A stretch of 64,000 bases of DNA from Qipengyuania marisflavi (GCF_005884405.1 NZ_VCAO01000010.1:1-64000), one strand, 5' to 3'. Counted from the stretch's first letter, positions 37,136 to 47,378 are shown. A program made the numbers and translations. The notes: a model not told the origin generated them from the letters alone.

Positions 37136-38668
37136 ATGACCGGCAAGACCAAGGCTCCCCCGACCACCACTGACGGGGGTATCCCGGTCGCCAGTGAAGA
37201 GCATTCGCTGACTGTCGGCCCCAATGGCCCGATTGTCCTGCACGACCACTACCTGCTGGAGCAGATGGCCAATTTCAACCGGGAGCGGATTCCCGAACGC
37301 CAGCCCCATGCCAAGGGCAGCGGCGCCTTTGGCCATTTCGAAGTAACCAAGGATGTCAGCAAATACACCAAGGCCAAGGTGTTCCAGAAGGGCACCAAGA
37401 CCGATGTGCTGATGCGGTTTTCAACCGTCGCTGGCGAGCGCGGCAGCCCTGACACCTGGCGCGATCCGCGCGGCTTTTCGGTCAAGATGTACACCGAGGA
37501 TGGCAATTTCGATATGGTCGGCAACAACACGCCGATCTTCTTCATCCGTGACCCGATCAAGTTCCAGAACTTTATCCGCAGCCAGAAACGGCGCGCCGAT
37601 AACGGATTGCGCGATCACGATATGCAGTGGGATTTCTGGACGCTCAGCCCGGAAAGCGCGCATCAGGTCACGTACCTGATGGGTGATCGGGGTATTCCCA
37701 AGACCTGGCGCGAAATGAACGGCTATTCCAGCCACACCTATATGCTGGTGAACGCCGAGGGCGAGAAGTTCTGGGTGAAGTTCCACTTCCACACAGATCA
37801 GGGCGATGGCAACGCGCATTACACGCAGGCCGAAGCTGACAAGATGGCCGGGCAGGACGGCGATGTTCACCGCCGCGACCTGTTCGACAATATCGCCAAG
37901 GGCAATCATCCCAGCTGGACACTGAAATGGCAGATTATGCCGTTTGAGGACGCCAAGACCTATCGCTACAACCCTTTCGATTTGACCAAGACCTGGCCGC
38001 ATGCGGATTACCCGCTGATCGAGGTCGGCAAGCTGACGCTGAACCGCAATCCCACCGATTTCCATACCGAGATCGAACAGGCCGCGTTCGAGCCCAACAA
38101 TATGGTCCCGGGGATCGGCCTGAGCCCGGACAAGATGCTGCTGGCGCGAGGATTTTCCTATGCCGATGCGCATCGCCACCGGCTGGGCGTCAATTACAAG
38201 CAGATCCCGGTGAACGCTCCGCAGGCTCCGGTGCACAGTTACAGCAAGGATGGCGCTGGCCGGACAGTGAACGCCGTGGACCCGGTCTATGCCCCGAACA
38301 GCTATGGCGGCCCCGCTGCCGACCCTTCGCTGACCGACGATGCAGGTCAATGGCACAGTGATGGCGACATGGTGCGGCAGGCCTATACACTGCGCGAAGA
38401 CGATGATGATGTCAGCCAGCCCGGTATCCTGATCCGCGAGGTGATGGACGATGCGCAGCGCAAGCGGCTGGTCGAAAACATCGTCGGCCATCTGTGTGAC
38501 GGGGTGTCGGAAAAAGTATTGGTACGCGCCTTCGATTACTGGCGCGCGATCGATCAGAAGACTGGCGACAAGGTCGAAAAGGGCGTTCGTGACAAGCTGG
38601 GCGGAAAGTCCAAGGCGCCGGGCATGGCCTCAGCGGAATCGATCAAGCAAGCGATGAACGCCAAATAG
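37136..38668 (+). CDS. Monofunctional haem catalase
   Basis: Small-subunit catalase, 510 residues, which disproportionates hydrogen peroxide. Conserved elements are the distal histidine at 58 in [32 protein letters not shown], the distal asparagine in [12 protein letters not shown], and the proximal tyrosine in [20 protein letters not shown], the usual wording around the distal histidine, is QPHAKG here. The short C-terminus rules out the large-subunit KatE type. AGGA stands about nine bases before the start. Confidence 0.95.
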   Translation: MTGKTKAPPTTTDGGIPVASEEHSLTVGPNGPIVLHDHYLLEQMANFNRERIPERQPHAKGSGAFGHFEVTKDVSKYTKAKVFQKGTKTDVLMRFSTVAGERGSPDTWRDPRGFSVKMYTEDGNFDMVGNNTPIFFIRDPIKFQNFIRSQKRRADNGLRDHDMQWDFWTLSPESAHQVTYLMGDRGIPKTWREMNGYSSHTYMLVNAEGEKFWVKFHFHTDQGDGNAHYTQAEADKMAGQDGDVHRRDLFDNIAKGNHPSWTLKWQIMPFEDAKTYRYNPFDLTKTWPHADYPLIEVGKLTLNRNPTDFHTEIEQAAFEPNNMVPGIGLSPDKMLLARGFSYADAHRHRLGVNYKQIPVNAPQAPVHSYSKDGAGRTVNAVDPVYAPNSYGGPAADPSLTDDAGQWHSDGDMVRQAYTLREDDDDVSQPGILIREVMDDAQRKRLVENIVGHLCDGVSEKVLVRAFDYWRAIDQKTGDKVEKGVRDKLGGKSKAPGMASAESIKQAMNAK

Positions 38669-39280
38669 TCAGCCGCCGCGTTTAAGGACGATATAGAGCG
38701 CACCGTCACCGCCGTGGTGGCGGTGCGCTTTGCGGATGACGGCGATGCTGCTGGAGTGGCTGGAAGCGGCTAGCCAGTCCAGCACCTTGGCGCGGATCGC
38801 GCCGCGCTTGCTGCCGCGATCGGCAGCGTCGACTGGGCGGGGTTTTCCGGTCACCAGCAGGATTGTCCGCGCGCCCATCGCCCGCGCCTGCGTTACGCCG
38901 CCCATCAGGCGCTGGTATGCGGCATCGAGGCCCAGGCCATGCAGATCGAGCGTAAAATCTGGGGAGATCGCGCCGCCCTTGATGCGGCGTTCCCAGTGCC
39001 CATCGAGGCCGGGTTCGGGCTTGGTTCGTGGCAAGGGCGCGATAACCGCCGGGCGGGTCTGGATAGGAGTGCGCGGTCTTGCCAAAGCCGCGCGCAATTC
39101 TTCAGCAGACGTCGGGGCGGGGCTTGAAAGTTTGGCGGGTGGAGCGTTTTTCCGGGGCGCGCCAACAGCCTTTGGATGGTCCCGCTGCGCGGTTTGGCGA
39201 GGATTCAGCGGGGTTACGCTTGCGGCCAGCCGCGCCCAGGCGTCGGCCTCGTCAGAGGACAGCCCGCGCGGGGGCATCAT
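38669..39280 (-). CDS. Smr-domain protein
   Basis: A 203-residue protein with a C-terminal Smr (small MutS-related) domain: FTLDLHGLGLDAAYQRL, then TILLVTGKPRP, and the final SIAVIRKAHRHHGGDGALYIVLKR. The N-terminal half is charged and probably disordered. Smr domains bind or nick nucleic acid; here the role is not known. The start overlaps the mltA stop (ATGA), so it is translationally coupled to mltA in a timA-mltA-smr operon common in alphaproteobacteria. The stop directly abuts that of the catalase gene. Confidence 0.88.
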   Translation of the reverse strand: MMPPRGLSSDEADAWARLAASVTPLNPRQTAQRDHPKAVGAPRKNAPPAKLSSPAPTSAEELRAALARPRTPIQTRPAVIAPLPRTKPEPGLDGHWERRIKGGAISPDFTLDLHGLGLDAAYQRLMGGVTQARAMGARTILLVTGKPRPVDAADRGSKRGAIRAKVLDWLAASSHSSSIAVIRKAHRHHGGDGALYIVLKRGG

Positions 39281-40473
39281 CGCACGCCGAGCCGCGCCAG
39301 CGTTCCCTTCGGGAGCAGCAGCAACGCCTCTCCGCGGGCACTCATCCCGCCCGCGATGGTGCGCGCGTCTGCGCCATTGCCCCAGAATGTGTCGAACCGG
39401 TTAGCGCCCTTGATTGCGCCGCCGGTATCCTGCGCGATCCACAACCCGTCCGCCTCGGCCCGGTCCATGTCGAGCATGACCGGCGCACCCAGCGGCACGA
39501 AATTGGGATCGACCGCCACCGAAGATTCGCCGCGCACCGGCACTTCCAATGCGCCTAGCGGACCATCGGTCGTCAGCGGGCGGAAGAAAATCCAGCTCTT
39601 GTTGAGCCGCATCAGATCAGCCCCAGCCTGCGGATGTTCGCGGATATAGGCCATGATACCCTGCATCGATCCGGCATATTGGCCCGGCCCGTCACCCAGC
39701 AGCCCGCGTTCGCGCATCACGCCGCCGATGCCGACATATTCACGGCCATTCTGCCCGGCATAACCAATCCGCGTCAGCGACCCGTCGGGCAGCCGCAGCA
39801 GGCCCGAGCCCTGGATTTGCAGGAAGAACAATTCGACCGGATCAGCGGCCCAGGCAATCTCCAGCCCGCGATTGGCCAGCGCGCCCTGTTCGATCTCGGC
39901 GCGCTCGTAAAACGGTACGAAATTGCCGCTGGCGTCATAGCGGCCAAGTGGTGCGCGTCCGGTGCGTTCGGCCTCGGGCATGTCAGCGGGCCAGCCACGC
40001 ACCAGTTCGGGCGGCATTTTGTACACGGGCACGTCATAGCCGGGCGCGCGCACCAGACTCCCGCGAATTTCAGGTTCGTAATAGCCGGTGGCAAAGGCCT
40101 TGCCGTCAACCACACGCGCAGTGTCGAACTGGGCGGCGAAGAACCCGCGCGCATCGCTGTCAGACCAATTGGCGGCGGCCATGCAAGCGGGTTGCCATTC
40201 GCTGCGCAGTGTCAGCCCGCTCTTGTCCTCGCGCGCGAGCAGCTTGGGGCAGGATTCGCGAAAACTGCGTAGCGCACCCAGCGCATCATCGTGCCGCAAT
40301 GCCAGCGCGCTGATTGCGGGTCCGCGGGTCACGCCGGCGGCCAGCGCTTGCGCGGCAGGCAGCGCGGGCGGTGGCTCGACCGCGCCGGTGCTTTCGGGCG
40401 GACGCGCTTCGGGCACCATGCCCGCACAGGCGCTGAGCAGAAGGGTAGCCCCGAGAACTGCAAGGATACGCAT
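39277..40473 (-). CDS. mltA: Membrane-bound lytic murein transglycosylase A
   Basis: Cleaves the MurNAc-GlcNAc bond in peptidoglycan with formation of 1,6-anhydroMurNAc, acting at the outer membrane. The lipobox LLLSAC near residue 16 marks it as a lipoprotein. The MltA barrel domain is present (ATGYYEPEIRGSL, LFFLQIQGSGLLRL), followed by the 3D domain with the catalytic aspartate in IAQDTGGAIKGANRFDTFWGNG. ATG 40473 has GGAGGA five bases upstream. It is the middle gene of timA-mltA-smr. Confidence 0.95.
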   Translation of the reverse strand: MRILAVLGATLLLSACAGMVPEARPPESTGAVEPPPALPAAQALAAGVTRGPAISALALRHDDALGALRSFRESCPKLLAREDKSGLTLRSEWQPACMAAANWSDSDARGFFAAQFDTARVVDGKAFATGYYEPEIRGSLVRAPGYDVPVYKMPPELVRGWPADMPEAERTGRAPLGRYDASGNFVPFYERAEIEQGALANRGLEIAWAADPVELFFLQIQGSGLLRLPDGSLTRIGYAGQNGREYVGIGGVMRERGLLGDGPGQYAGSMQGIMAYIREHPQAGADLMRLNKSWIFFRPLTTDGPLGALEVPVRGESSVAVDPNFVPLGAPVMLDMDRAEADGLWIAQDTGGAIKGANRFDTFWGNGADARTIAGGMSARGEALLLLPKGTLARLGVR

Positions 40474-40496
40474 CAAAGTCCTCCCCGGCGCTGGCG

Positions 40497-41156
40497 TCAG
40501 CCTTCGTCGGTTTCGTCGAGGACCCAGTTCGGCTCCGCCGCGTCAACATTGCGCGAGAAGGTCCAGACATCGCGGCTTTCAATTGCATCGTCGAGCGAAC
40601 CGGCAAGCAGAGCGCCATCCTTGTCGCGAGTGACCGAGGCAATATCCGCCACAAACAGCACGGCAATCCGCGCCAGACGGCCATCCAGTTCAGCAGAATG
40701 GATATTGGCATCCTCAATCCGGATCAGCCGGTTGTCGAGCGTTTCACCCGAAGCCTCACGCGCATCGAGGGCGGCCATGAAGCTGGCATAAACATCATCG
40801 TCGCACAGTTCGCGCAGCGTTTCGCGGTCGGCTTCCCAGAACGCCTCCAGCACCATGCGGTAAGCACCCTTGGCGCCTTCGACAAAGGCCAGCAGATCGA
40901 ACTGCGGATCGGCAGTCGCAATGGCGCGAACCCCGCGTTCATTGGCCGAGGCATTGTTGTCAGTGGGACGCAGGCCGACAATGGCGGGCGCGATACGCGG
41001 CTGTTCGGTGCCGGCGCGCTCCTGCGGCGGATCGGTGCGTTCATAGCCGCGCGGCACGATTTCTTCTTCATGTTCCGACCGGCGGCCGAGCACGGAATAG
41101 AGTCGCAGCCCCAGAAAGGCTGCGATCATGGCGAGGATGACGATTTCGGTTATCAC
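40497..41156 (-). CDS. Tim44/TimA-family inner-membrane protein
   Basis: A 219-residue protein with an N-terminal membrane helix (EIVILAMIAAFLGLRLYSVLG), a charged linker, then a Tim44-like domain. The domain runs from FVEGAKGAYRMVLEAFWEADRETL to a C-terminal FVADIASVT...DVWTFSRNV...PNWVLDE. It is the bacterial TimA relative of the mitochondrial import motor adaptor. The start is taken as GTG 41156, which places the membrane helix at the N-terminus as in relatives; the open frame extends 18 codons further. It is divergent from secB, an arrangement seen in other alphaproteobacteria. Confidence 0.87.
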   Translation of the reverse strand: MITEIVILAMIAAFLGLRLYSVLGRRSEHEEEIVPRGYERTDPPQERAGTEQPRIAPAIVGLRPTDNNASANERGVRAIATADPQFDLLAFVEGAKGAYRMVLEAFWEADRETLRELCDDDVYASFMAALDAREASGETLDNRLIRIEDANIHSAELDGRLARIAVLFVADIASVTRDKDGALLAGSLDDAIESRDVWTFSRNVDAAEPNWVLDETDEG

Positions 41157-41437
41157 GATAAATGGCCTGCTTTGCGAAAGAACGCCGGACAGGGCAAAAC
41201 GTCCCGACAATTCCTGTTACCCCTGCCCTAGATAGGCAGGAATTACAAACCGGCAATGGCCCGGCAGTGAAGATCCTTGCGCGCGCGGCGTCGGAAATTG
41301 CCGCCATCCGGCAGGCGCGCGCAGGGCAGGTTGGTGCGCAGCGGATTGCTACGGGCCACGCACAATGCTAGGCGCGCGCCCGATGGCTCCATCCCCCCGG
41401 ATGGTACGCCCACCCCTTTGACAGAAAGCAAAAGAAC

Positions 41438-41983
41438 ATGGCCGACGAAGGCGACATTCTCACCGATTTGAACATGGACCCCGTGATGGACCCCGCAGCG
41501 GGCGCCAATGGCGAAGACACCTCGCCCGCCGCCGGGATGATCACGCAATATGTCAAGGATCTGTCGGTCGAAGTGCCCAATGCTCCGGCATCGTTCCAAT
41601 GGACCGACCAGCCGCAGATCGACCTGCAGTTCAACATTGCATCGACTCAGGTCGAACCCGAGATTCACGAAGTCGAGCTGAAAGTTGTCGTCACCGCCAA
41701 GGCGGAAAAGGGCAATCTGTACCTTGTCGAGCTGGCCTATTGCGGCCTGATCGGCCTGCGCAATATGCCTGATGAACACGCCCACGCATTCCTGTTTGCA
41801 GAATCGCCGCGGCTGCTGTTCCCATTTGCCCGCGCCGTGATCGCCGATGCGGTTCGCAATGCCGGTTTCCCGCCGCTGATGCTTGAGCCTATCGACTTTA
41901 CCGCTCTGTACCAGAACCAGCTCGCCCAGCGCGCGCAGGAACAGCAGGCCGGTGCGATGGCCAATCCGGCTGGCGAAGCCTGA
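41438..41983 (+). CDS. secB: Protein-export chaperone SecB
   Basis: Tetrameric chaperone that keeps preproteins unfolded and delivers them to SecA. The 181 residues include YVKDLSVEVPNAPASF, LVELAYCGLIGLRNMPDEHAHAFLFAESPRLLFPFAR, and GFPPLMLEPIDFTALY, all family hallmarks. The N-terminal acidic extension and Gln/Ala-rich C-terminal tail are longer than in E. coli (155 residues). A small CCATCC/GGATGG stem-loop lies at 41389-41404 in the leader, and no strong ribosome-binding site is seen. Confidence 0.97.
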   Translation: MADEGDILTDLNMDPVMDPAAGANGEDTSPAAGMITQYVKDLSVEVPNAPASFQWTDQPQIDLQFNIASTQVEPEIHEVELKVVVTAKAEKGNLYLVELAYCGLIGLRNMPDEHAHAFLFAESPRLLFPFARAVIADAVRNAGFPPLMLEPIDFTALYQNQLAQRAQEQQAGAMANPAGEA

Positions 41984-42009
41984 GCGGCTAGCGACGCAGA
42001 GTTCAGGCC

Positions 42010-43620
42010 ATGAGCCTGGTCAAGAACGTCGGCACCATTGGTGGCCTGACCCTGGTCAGCCGGGTGTTTGGCTTTGTCCGGGATATGCTGCTGGCGCGCG
42101 TGCTGGGCGCGGGATTGGCCGCCGACGCCTGGCAATTGGCTTTCACGCTGCCCAACACCTTTCGCCGCTTGTTTGCCGAAGGCGCGTTCAGCGTTGCCTT
42201 CGTGCCGATGTACACCCGGCGATTGCACGCAGAGACTGACGGCGGCGAGGCAGCCGCGGATGAATTTGCCGGTGATGTGTTGTCGGTGTTTGTCTGGGTG
42301 CTGCTGGGTTTCAGTGCATTGTGCATGATCTTCATGCCCGGGATCGTCTGGCTGCTGGCGCGCGAATATCAGACCGTTCCGGGCAAATTCGAACTGTCTG
42401 TCTATCTCAGCCGCATGACCTTCCCTTACCTGGCGTTGGTCAGCCTGGTTGCGATGTTGTCCGGGGTTCTCAATGCCCGCAGTCGGTTTGCCCCTGGTGC
42501 TTTTGTCCCGGTGTTGCTGAACATCGTGATGATCGCCGGCATCATGACGGGTTGGTATCTGCGCGGTGACAACGGTGATGATACCATCGTTGCCTGGGCG
42601 CTGGCTGCTTCGCTGACGGTATCAGGGTTTGCCCAGCTGTTGTACATGTGGTGGTCGGTCAGGCGCGCCGGGGTCAGCCTGAAAGTAACGCGGCCGCGCA
42701 TGACGCCACAGGTCAAGCGTTTGGGTGTCTTGATCCTGCCTGCGACATTCGGCGCCGGGATCTATCAGATCAGCCAGCTGGTCGACACTTTCTTTGCCAC
42801 CAGCCTGCCGCAAGGATCGCTGTCGTTGCTGAAATTCGCCGACCGGCTGAACCAGATGCCGCTGGGCATTTTCGGCATCGCATTGGGCACTGCCATTTTG
42901 CCCATGCTGGCTCGCCACATCCAGTCGGGCGATGACCGCCAGGCGCAGCGGCTGCAGACCAATGCCATAGAAATCGCCATGTTGTTGTGTCTGCCCTGCG
43001 CCATAGCGCTGTCGATCTGTGCCGAAGCGTTTACTACCGGTATATTCCAGGGCGGAAAAATGACGTTGGACGACACGCTGTTGATGGGCCGCATCGTGAT
43101 CGCGTTGGTCGCCGGCCTGCCTGCATATGTGCTGATAAAGGTCTTTCAGCCCGCCTTCTTCAGCCGCGAGGATTTGCGCACACCCGTGTTCGTGGCCGCC
43201 GGTGCGCTGGCAGTCAACATCGCACTGAACTTCTATGTCGTGCCGCGTTACGGCATCGTCGGCCTGGCAGCTGCCACGGCGATTACGGCAACGCTGAACG
43301 TGGCGACATTGTTCGCCATTTTGCAATGGCGTGGGTGGTTCCGTTTTTCCGGCGCGCTGGCGGGGAAAATCCTGCGCCAGGCCTTGGCGACGGTTGTGAT
43401 GGGTGCGGTGCTTTATTTCCTTACCCCGGCCTTGCGCCCATATTGGACCGGTGATGCGATCGAGCGAATCTGGTCGCTGGCCGCGCTGGTAATTGCGGGC
43501 GCCGGAGTGTTCTTCACTGCAGCCTATCTGCTGGGCGCGCTCGACAAGGATCTGCTGGCGCAGCTGCGCCGCAAGCCCGCCACAATTACGGACAGCTCAC
43601 CTCCCAATTTTTCTGAATAA
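42010..43620 (+). CDS. murJ: Lipid II flippase MurJ
   Basis: A 536-residue MOP-superfamily protein with about 14 membrane helices that exports lipid II for peptidoglycan synthesis. Characteristic segments are TLVSRVFGFVRDMLLARVLGAG near the N-terminus, NTFRRLFAEGAFSVAFVPMY, and the central LPQGSLSLLKFADRLNQMPLGIFGIALGTAILP. The essential arginines of the cavity lie in these blocks. It follows secB by 26 bp and precedes trpS by 18 bp, so the three probably form an operon. Confidence 0.97.
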   Translation: MSLVKNVGTIGGLTLVSRVFGFVRDMLLARVLGAGLAADAWQLAFTLPNTFRRLFAEGAFSVAFVPMYTRRLHAETDGGEAAADEFAGDVLSVFVWVLLGFSALCMIFMPGIVWLLAREYQTVPGKFELSVYLSRMTFPYLALVSLVAMLSGVLNARSRFAPGAFVPVLLNIVMIAGIMTGWYLRGDNGDDTIVAWALAASLTVSGFAQLLYMWWSVRRAGVSLKVTRPRMTPQVKRLGVLILPATFGAGIYQISQLVDTFFATSLPQGSLSLLKFADRLNQMPLGIFGIALGTAILPMLARHIQSGDDRQAQRLQTNAIEIAMLLCLPCAIALSICAEAFTTGIFQGGKMTLDDTLLMGRIVIALVAGLPAYVLIKVFQPAFFSREDLRTPVFVAAGALAVNIALNFYVVPRYGIVGLAAATAITATLNVATLFAILQWRGWFRFSGALAGKILRQALATVVMGAVLYFLTPALRPYWTGDAIERIWSLAALVIAGAGVFFTAAYLLGALDKDLLAQLRRKPATITDSSPPNFSE

Positions 43621-43638
43621 GCGAGTACGGATCTCATC

Positions 43639-44694
43639 ATGCGCGTTGTCTCCGGCATCCAGCCCACCGGTAATCTTCACCTCGGCAATTACCTTGGCGC
43701 GATCCGCAACTGGGTGCGGATGCAGGATACAGTCGAGGAAGATAACCGCGCTCAAGCCGCCGCTGGCGATGGCGCAGACAAAAACCAATGTCTGTTCTTC
43801 CTGGCCGATCTGCACGCCATATCCATGCCGCATGATCCGGCAGAGCTGCGCCGCGGCACGCTGGAAATGACCGCAGCGCTGGTGGCGTGCGGGATCGATC
43901 CGCAGCGCTCGGTGCTGTTCAATCAGGCACAGGTTCCTGCCCATGCCGAACTGCAATGGCTGCTGGGCGGCACCGCGCGGATGGGCTGGCTCAACCGTAT
44001 GACGCAGTGGAAGGACAAGGCAGGCAAGAACCGCGAAGGCCAGTCGGTCGCGCTGTTCGGCTATCCCGTGCTGCAGGCTGCCGACGTGCTGCTGTATCAG
44101 GCCACGCATGTGCCGGTGGGCGAAGACCAGAAACAGCATCTGGAGCTGGCCCGCGATATTGCGCAGAAGTTCAACAATGATTTCGCGCCTGACAACGCGC
44201 CCGTGTTCACCCTGCCCGACCCGATTGTCCCGCCGCAAGCCGCGCGGATCATGTCGCTGCGGGATGGACAGGCGAAGATGAGCAAATCGGACCCGTCGGA
44301 GCGCAGCCGGATCAATCTGGTTGACGATGCCGACACGGTGATGGCCAAGGTCAAGAAAGCCAAGACCGATCCCGAACCACTACCCAGCGAGCAGGCAGGG
44401 CTGGGCGGCCGCCCCGAAGCGCTCAATCTGGTCACAATCTACGCCGCGCTGGCCGACAGTTCGATTGACGACGTGCTGGGCGAATATGGCGGGCAAGGCT
44501 TCGGCAGCTTCAAGCCTGCGCTGGGCGAGCTGATGGTCGAAACGCTGCGCCCGATATCGCAGCGGCTGACCGCATTGCTCGAAGACCGCGAAGCACTTGA
44601 TGCAATTCTGGCGCGCGGTGCGGCGCGGGCGCGTGAGATCGGGACACCGACATTGCGCGCAACCTATGATGCGCTGGGGCTGGTTCGCGGCTGA
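43639..44694 (+). CDS. trpS: Tryptophanyl-tRNA synthetase
   Basis: Class I aminoacyl-tRNA synthetase that charges tRNA-Trp. The HIGH-like motif is [12 protein letters not shown] (about residue 9-20) and the KMSKS loop is [14 protein letters not shown] (about 213-226). [24 protein letters not shown] is the family's conserved central block. The 351 residues are the usual length. It is the third gene of secB-murJ-trpS. Confidence 0.98.
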   Translation: MRVVSGIQPTGNLHLGNYLGAIRNWVRMQDTVEEDNRAQAAAGDGADKNQCLFFLADLHAISMPHDPAELRRGTLEMTAALVACGIDPQRSVLFNQAQVPAHAELQWLLGGTARMGWLNRMTQWKDKAGKNREGQSVALFGYPVLQAADVLLYQATHVPVGEDQKQHLELARDIAQKFNNDFAPDNAPVFTLPDPIVPPQAARIMSLRDGQAKMSKSDPSERSRINLVDDADTVMAKVKKAKTDPEPLPSEQAGLGGRPEALNLVTIYAALADSSIDDVLGEYGGQGFGSFKPALGELMVETLRPISQRLTALLEDREALDAILARGAARAREIGTPTLRATYDALGLVRG

Positions 44695-44849
44695 TCGCGC
44701 GCAAGCGACTGTAACATTTGTGAATCGCGATATTCAAAGCCGGTTCATTGCCGCGCGCGTAGGAAATGTGCATCGTGGCCACGCCGGATAGGGGAAACCC
44801 CGGCTGACCAGACCCGTTTCGACCAGATTCGTTTCGAAAGGAATCGAGC

Positions 44850-45578
44850 ATGACCATCCTGACTCAGGATTGGGGGCGCAAGCTCAAGCTGGCCTCTGTC
44901 CCGCTGTTAATTGCAGGCCTTGCCGCCTGTGCCACTCCGTTCAACGCCGACGTCTCGCGTTATCAGACGCAGCTGCCGGCGCCGCAGGGCGAAAGCTTCT
45001 TTGTTGTCGCGGATGATCCGTCGCTGTCCGGCGGGCTGGAATTCTCGCAATATGCCGATCTGGTCGAAGCGCAGATGGCGCGGCTGGGCTATGCCGAGGC
45101 ACCCAGTGCCGAAGCGGCGACCATGCTGGTCCGCTTCGATTACGGTGTCGACAACGGCCGGGAGCGCGTGCGTTCAACCGGCTTCCATGACCCATTCTAT
45201 TCGCCCTGGTACGGTTATAGCCCTTATCGCGGATCGCGTTTTGGTTCGCGCTTCGGTTATGGCCGCCGCACCAGCTTTTACCGCCCGCGTTCGTTTGGCA
45301 GCCGCTGGGGTTACGGGTTCTATGATCCGTGGTTCGGCGGATCGCAGATCGACAGCTACACGGTCTACACCAGCGGCGTCGATCTGAAGATCGACCGCGC
45401 GGCTGACGGGCAACGGCTGTTCGAGGGTAAGGCGCAGGCCATGTCCACATCGCCCCGCCTGCCCTATCTGGTGCCCAATCTGGTCGAAGCGATGTTCACC
45501 GATTTCCCCGGCAATTCGGGCGAAACCCTGCGCATCTCGATCGCACCGGAAAAGACCACCGTACGCCGCGTCGATTAA
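44850..45578 (+). CDS. DUF4136-family lipoprotein
   Basis: A 242-residue lipoprotein: the lipobox IAGLAAC lies near residue 27. A DUF4136-type domain begins around VSRYQTQ and ends with VEAMFTDFPGNSGETLRI. Between them is a Tyr/Arg/Gly-rich stretch (about 110-165: PFYSPWYGYSPYRGSRFG and similar). Members are probably envelope-anchored; no function is known. A good AAAGGA ribosome-binding site precedes the start, and a terminator follows 23 bp after the stop. Confidence 0.82.
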   Translation: MTILTQDWGRKLKLASVPLLIAGLAACATPFNADVSRYQTQLPAPQGESFFVVADDPSLSGGLEFSQYADLVEAQMARLGYAEAPSAEAATMLVRFDYGVDNGRERVRSTGFHDPFYSPWYGYSPYRGSRFGSRFGYGRRTSFYRPRSFGSRWGYGFYDPWFGGSQIDSYTVYTSGVDLKIDRAADGQRLFEGKAQAMSTSPRLPYLVPNLVEAMFTDFPGNSGETLRISIAPEKTTVRRVD

Positions 45579-45601
45579 GCGGCCGGTTACAGAACGGAAT
45601 G

Positions 45602-45629
45602 AAAGGGCGGTCCGTGTGGGCCGCCCTTT
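45602..45629. terminator. Bidirectional terminator between the DUF4136 and regulator genes
   Basis: AAAGGGCGG pairs with CCGCCCTTT around a 10-base loop, followed by TTTTT on the plus strand. It lies between convergent genes. Confidence 0.88.
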
Positions 45630-45638
45630 TTGTATGCG

Positions 45639-46676
45639 CTAACGCCGTTTCAGCAAGAGCAGTGCCGCGCCGATGGCGGCGGTGAAAACTGCCCCTTCGA
45701 TGATTGCGCTGATGGCGTGGCTGCGCGCGCCGAACTCCTGTTCGCCAAACAGGGTCGCCACGCGCCCTAGTGCGAGCTGCGTATCAGGCAGCAATTGCTG
45801 AACCAGCAGCAGGCTCCCACCAAGCAGTCGGCCGCCAGCTGCATGAAGGAACAGTCCCGCGCAGCCGCCGATGCAGGCGCTGATCCCCAGCAGGCGAGCC
45901 GCAGGCCGAGGGTCCAGGCGGGTCATAATCAGCCACGCGGCCAGACCCGCGCCGGTCCCCAGCACCAAGCCTTCAAAAACGCCGGTAACCGGCCCGATAC
46001 GCTGCCCGGTGAGCAGGCCGAGCCCGTCCTGCCCCAGTAAATTGCCGAGCGCGCCCACCGCCATTCCGCCCACTGCGCCGCCCGCCACCAGCAGCGCAGC
46101 AACCTGTGGCCTCATCACCCGCGCGGTGGCTAGGCCCAGACCTACCCCCGCCCCGCCCAATATGCCTAGCGCAGCGACCATTGCGGCCAGCACCGGCACC
46201 ACCGCAGCGCCGCCTGCCGTACCGGCAAGCCCGTAGAACATTCCCCCCAGCGCGCCCGCAACACCGCCCGCCAGGGTGGTGGCCCCCGCAATCGCGCCCG
46301 GCATATCGCCCGACCAGCGCGCCGCGGCGACTGGCTGAGGAATCGGGTCTTCTCCGCCCTCGGGCAGCACTAGAAACCGATAGCCGTGCTTTGGAACGGT
46401 CGCGATGAAACGCGGGTTTGCCGCATCATCGCCCAGCGCGCGGCGCAGCGTGCGGATGCATTGGGTCAGCGCCTCGTCGGTAACCGGAATACCGCGCCAG
46501 ACCTCGTCCATGAAGCGGGTTTTCGAAACCAGCGAACCGGCCTCGCTCACCAACAGCAGGAGCGCGTCAAAATAACGGCTGCCAAGGTCGATGGCGGCGC
46601 CCGCGCGGCGTAACTGCCGATTGGCAATGTCCAGCTCGAACTCGCCGAATCGCAAGATGTTCGTGCTGTCGATCAT
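45639..46676 (-). CDS. Winged-helix transcription regulator fused to a polytopic membrane domain
   Basis: A 345-residue protein. Residues 8-105 form an OmpR/CadC-type winged helix (FGEFELDIANRQLRR..., recognition segment VTDEALTQCIRTLRRALGDD, wing IATVPKHGYRFL). From about 125 the rest is a Gly/Ala-rich membrane part with some seven helices (for example AALGILGGAGVGLGLATA and GGAVGGMAVGALGNLLG), ending LLLLKRR. There is no periplasmic sensor domain as in CadC or ToxR. It is likely a membrane-tethered one-component regulator. ATG 46676 is chosen as the start of the winged helix. The divergent membrane-protein gene at 46826 is its obvious candidate target. Confidence 0.8.
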   Translation of the reverse strand: MIDSTNILRFGEFELDIANRQLRRAGAAIDLGSRYFDALLLLVSEAGSLVSKTRFMDEVWRGIPVTDEALTQCIRTLRRALGDDAANPRFIATVPKHGYRFLVLPEGGEDPIPQPVAAARWSGDMPGAIAGATTLAGGVAGALGGMFYGLAGTAGGAAVVPVLAAMVAALGILGGAGVGLGLATARVMRPQVAALLVAGGAVGGMAVGALGNLLGQDGLGLLTGQRIGPVTGVFEGLVLGTGAGLAAWLIMTRLDPRPAARLLGISACIGGCAGLFLHAAGGRLLGGSLLLVQQLLPDTQLALGRVATLFGEQEFGARSHAISAIIEGAVFTAAIGAALLLLKRR

Positions 46677-46825
46677 TCCCGGTAACGTCCCCTTTGCACC
46701 GGCTCCTATGCCACCACCCGGCCGCAAGGGAAGATTTTCAGCGATTGCTCACGAATTGCTCATGCCGCTCAGCCGGAGTGCGGGCCACAAGGAAGGCATC
46801 CAAACCGCATCAGGAAGCACTTGTC

Positions 46826-47356
46826 ATGACCGAACCGATACCAACCCGCTCCCGCCTGCTCAACGGCTGGCGCATCGCCGGATGGGGGGCGCTGCTGGCG
46901 CTGCTCACGCTGCCGGCGATAACCATGGCGCTGACCGGCGAAGTCGAATGGACGGCGGGGGACTTCGTGTTCGCCGCCGTCCTGCTGGGCGCTCTGGGCG
47001 GCGGGGTCGAAATGGCGGTCAAGGTCTCCCGTAGCGGCACGCACATGGCCGGCCTCGTGATGTCGGCGCTTGCGGCATTTTTGACGATCTGGATCAATGC
47101 GTCGGTCGGAATCATTCGCGAGGGGCCGATCAATATCGCCTTCTTCGCGATCATCCTCGCAGCAGTGGCGGCGAGCGTGATCGTGTGTTTCCGCCCGCGC
47201 GCTATGCTGCTGATCGCAGGCTGCATCGTGGCGGCTGAACTGGCGGTGGGGCTGTTTGCCGAATTGACCGGCCAGCCCGATTGGGGGCCGGTGGTGTTTG
47301 TCGCAGGCTTGTGGCTGCTCCCTGCGATCCTGTTCTACAGCGCGCGAGCGTGGTGA
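46826..47356 (+). CDS. Five-helix membrane protein, divergent from the regulator
   Basis: A 176-residue integral membrane protein with about five helices (GALLALLTLPAITMAL; FVFAAVLLGALGGGVEMAV; AGLVMSALAAFLTIWI; NIAFFAIILAAVAASVIVC; VVFVAGLWLLPAILFYSA). No catalytic motif is visible and I do not recognise the family. AGGAAG at 46812-46817 sets the start. The 149-bp divergent intergenic region shared with the winged-helix regulator suggests joint regulation. Confidence 0.7.
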   Translation: MTEPIPTRSRLLNGWRIAGWGALLALLTLPAITMALTGEVEWTAGDFVFAAVLLGALGGGVEMAVKVSRSGTHMAGLVMSALAAFLTIWINASVGIIREGPINIAFFAIILAAVAASVIVCFRPRAMLLIAGCIVAAELAVGLFAELTGQPDWGPVVFVAGLWLLPAILFYSARAW

Positions 47357-47378
47357 GACCGGCCTCGGGGGCGCGGGG

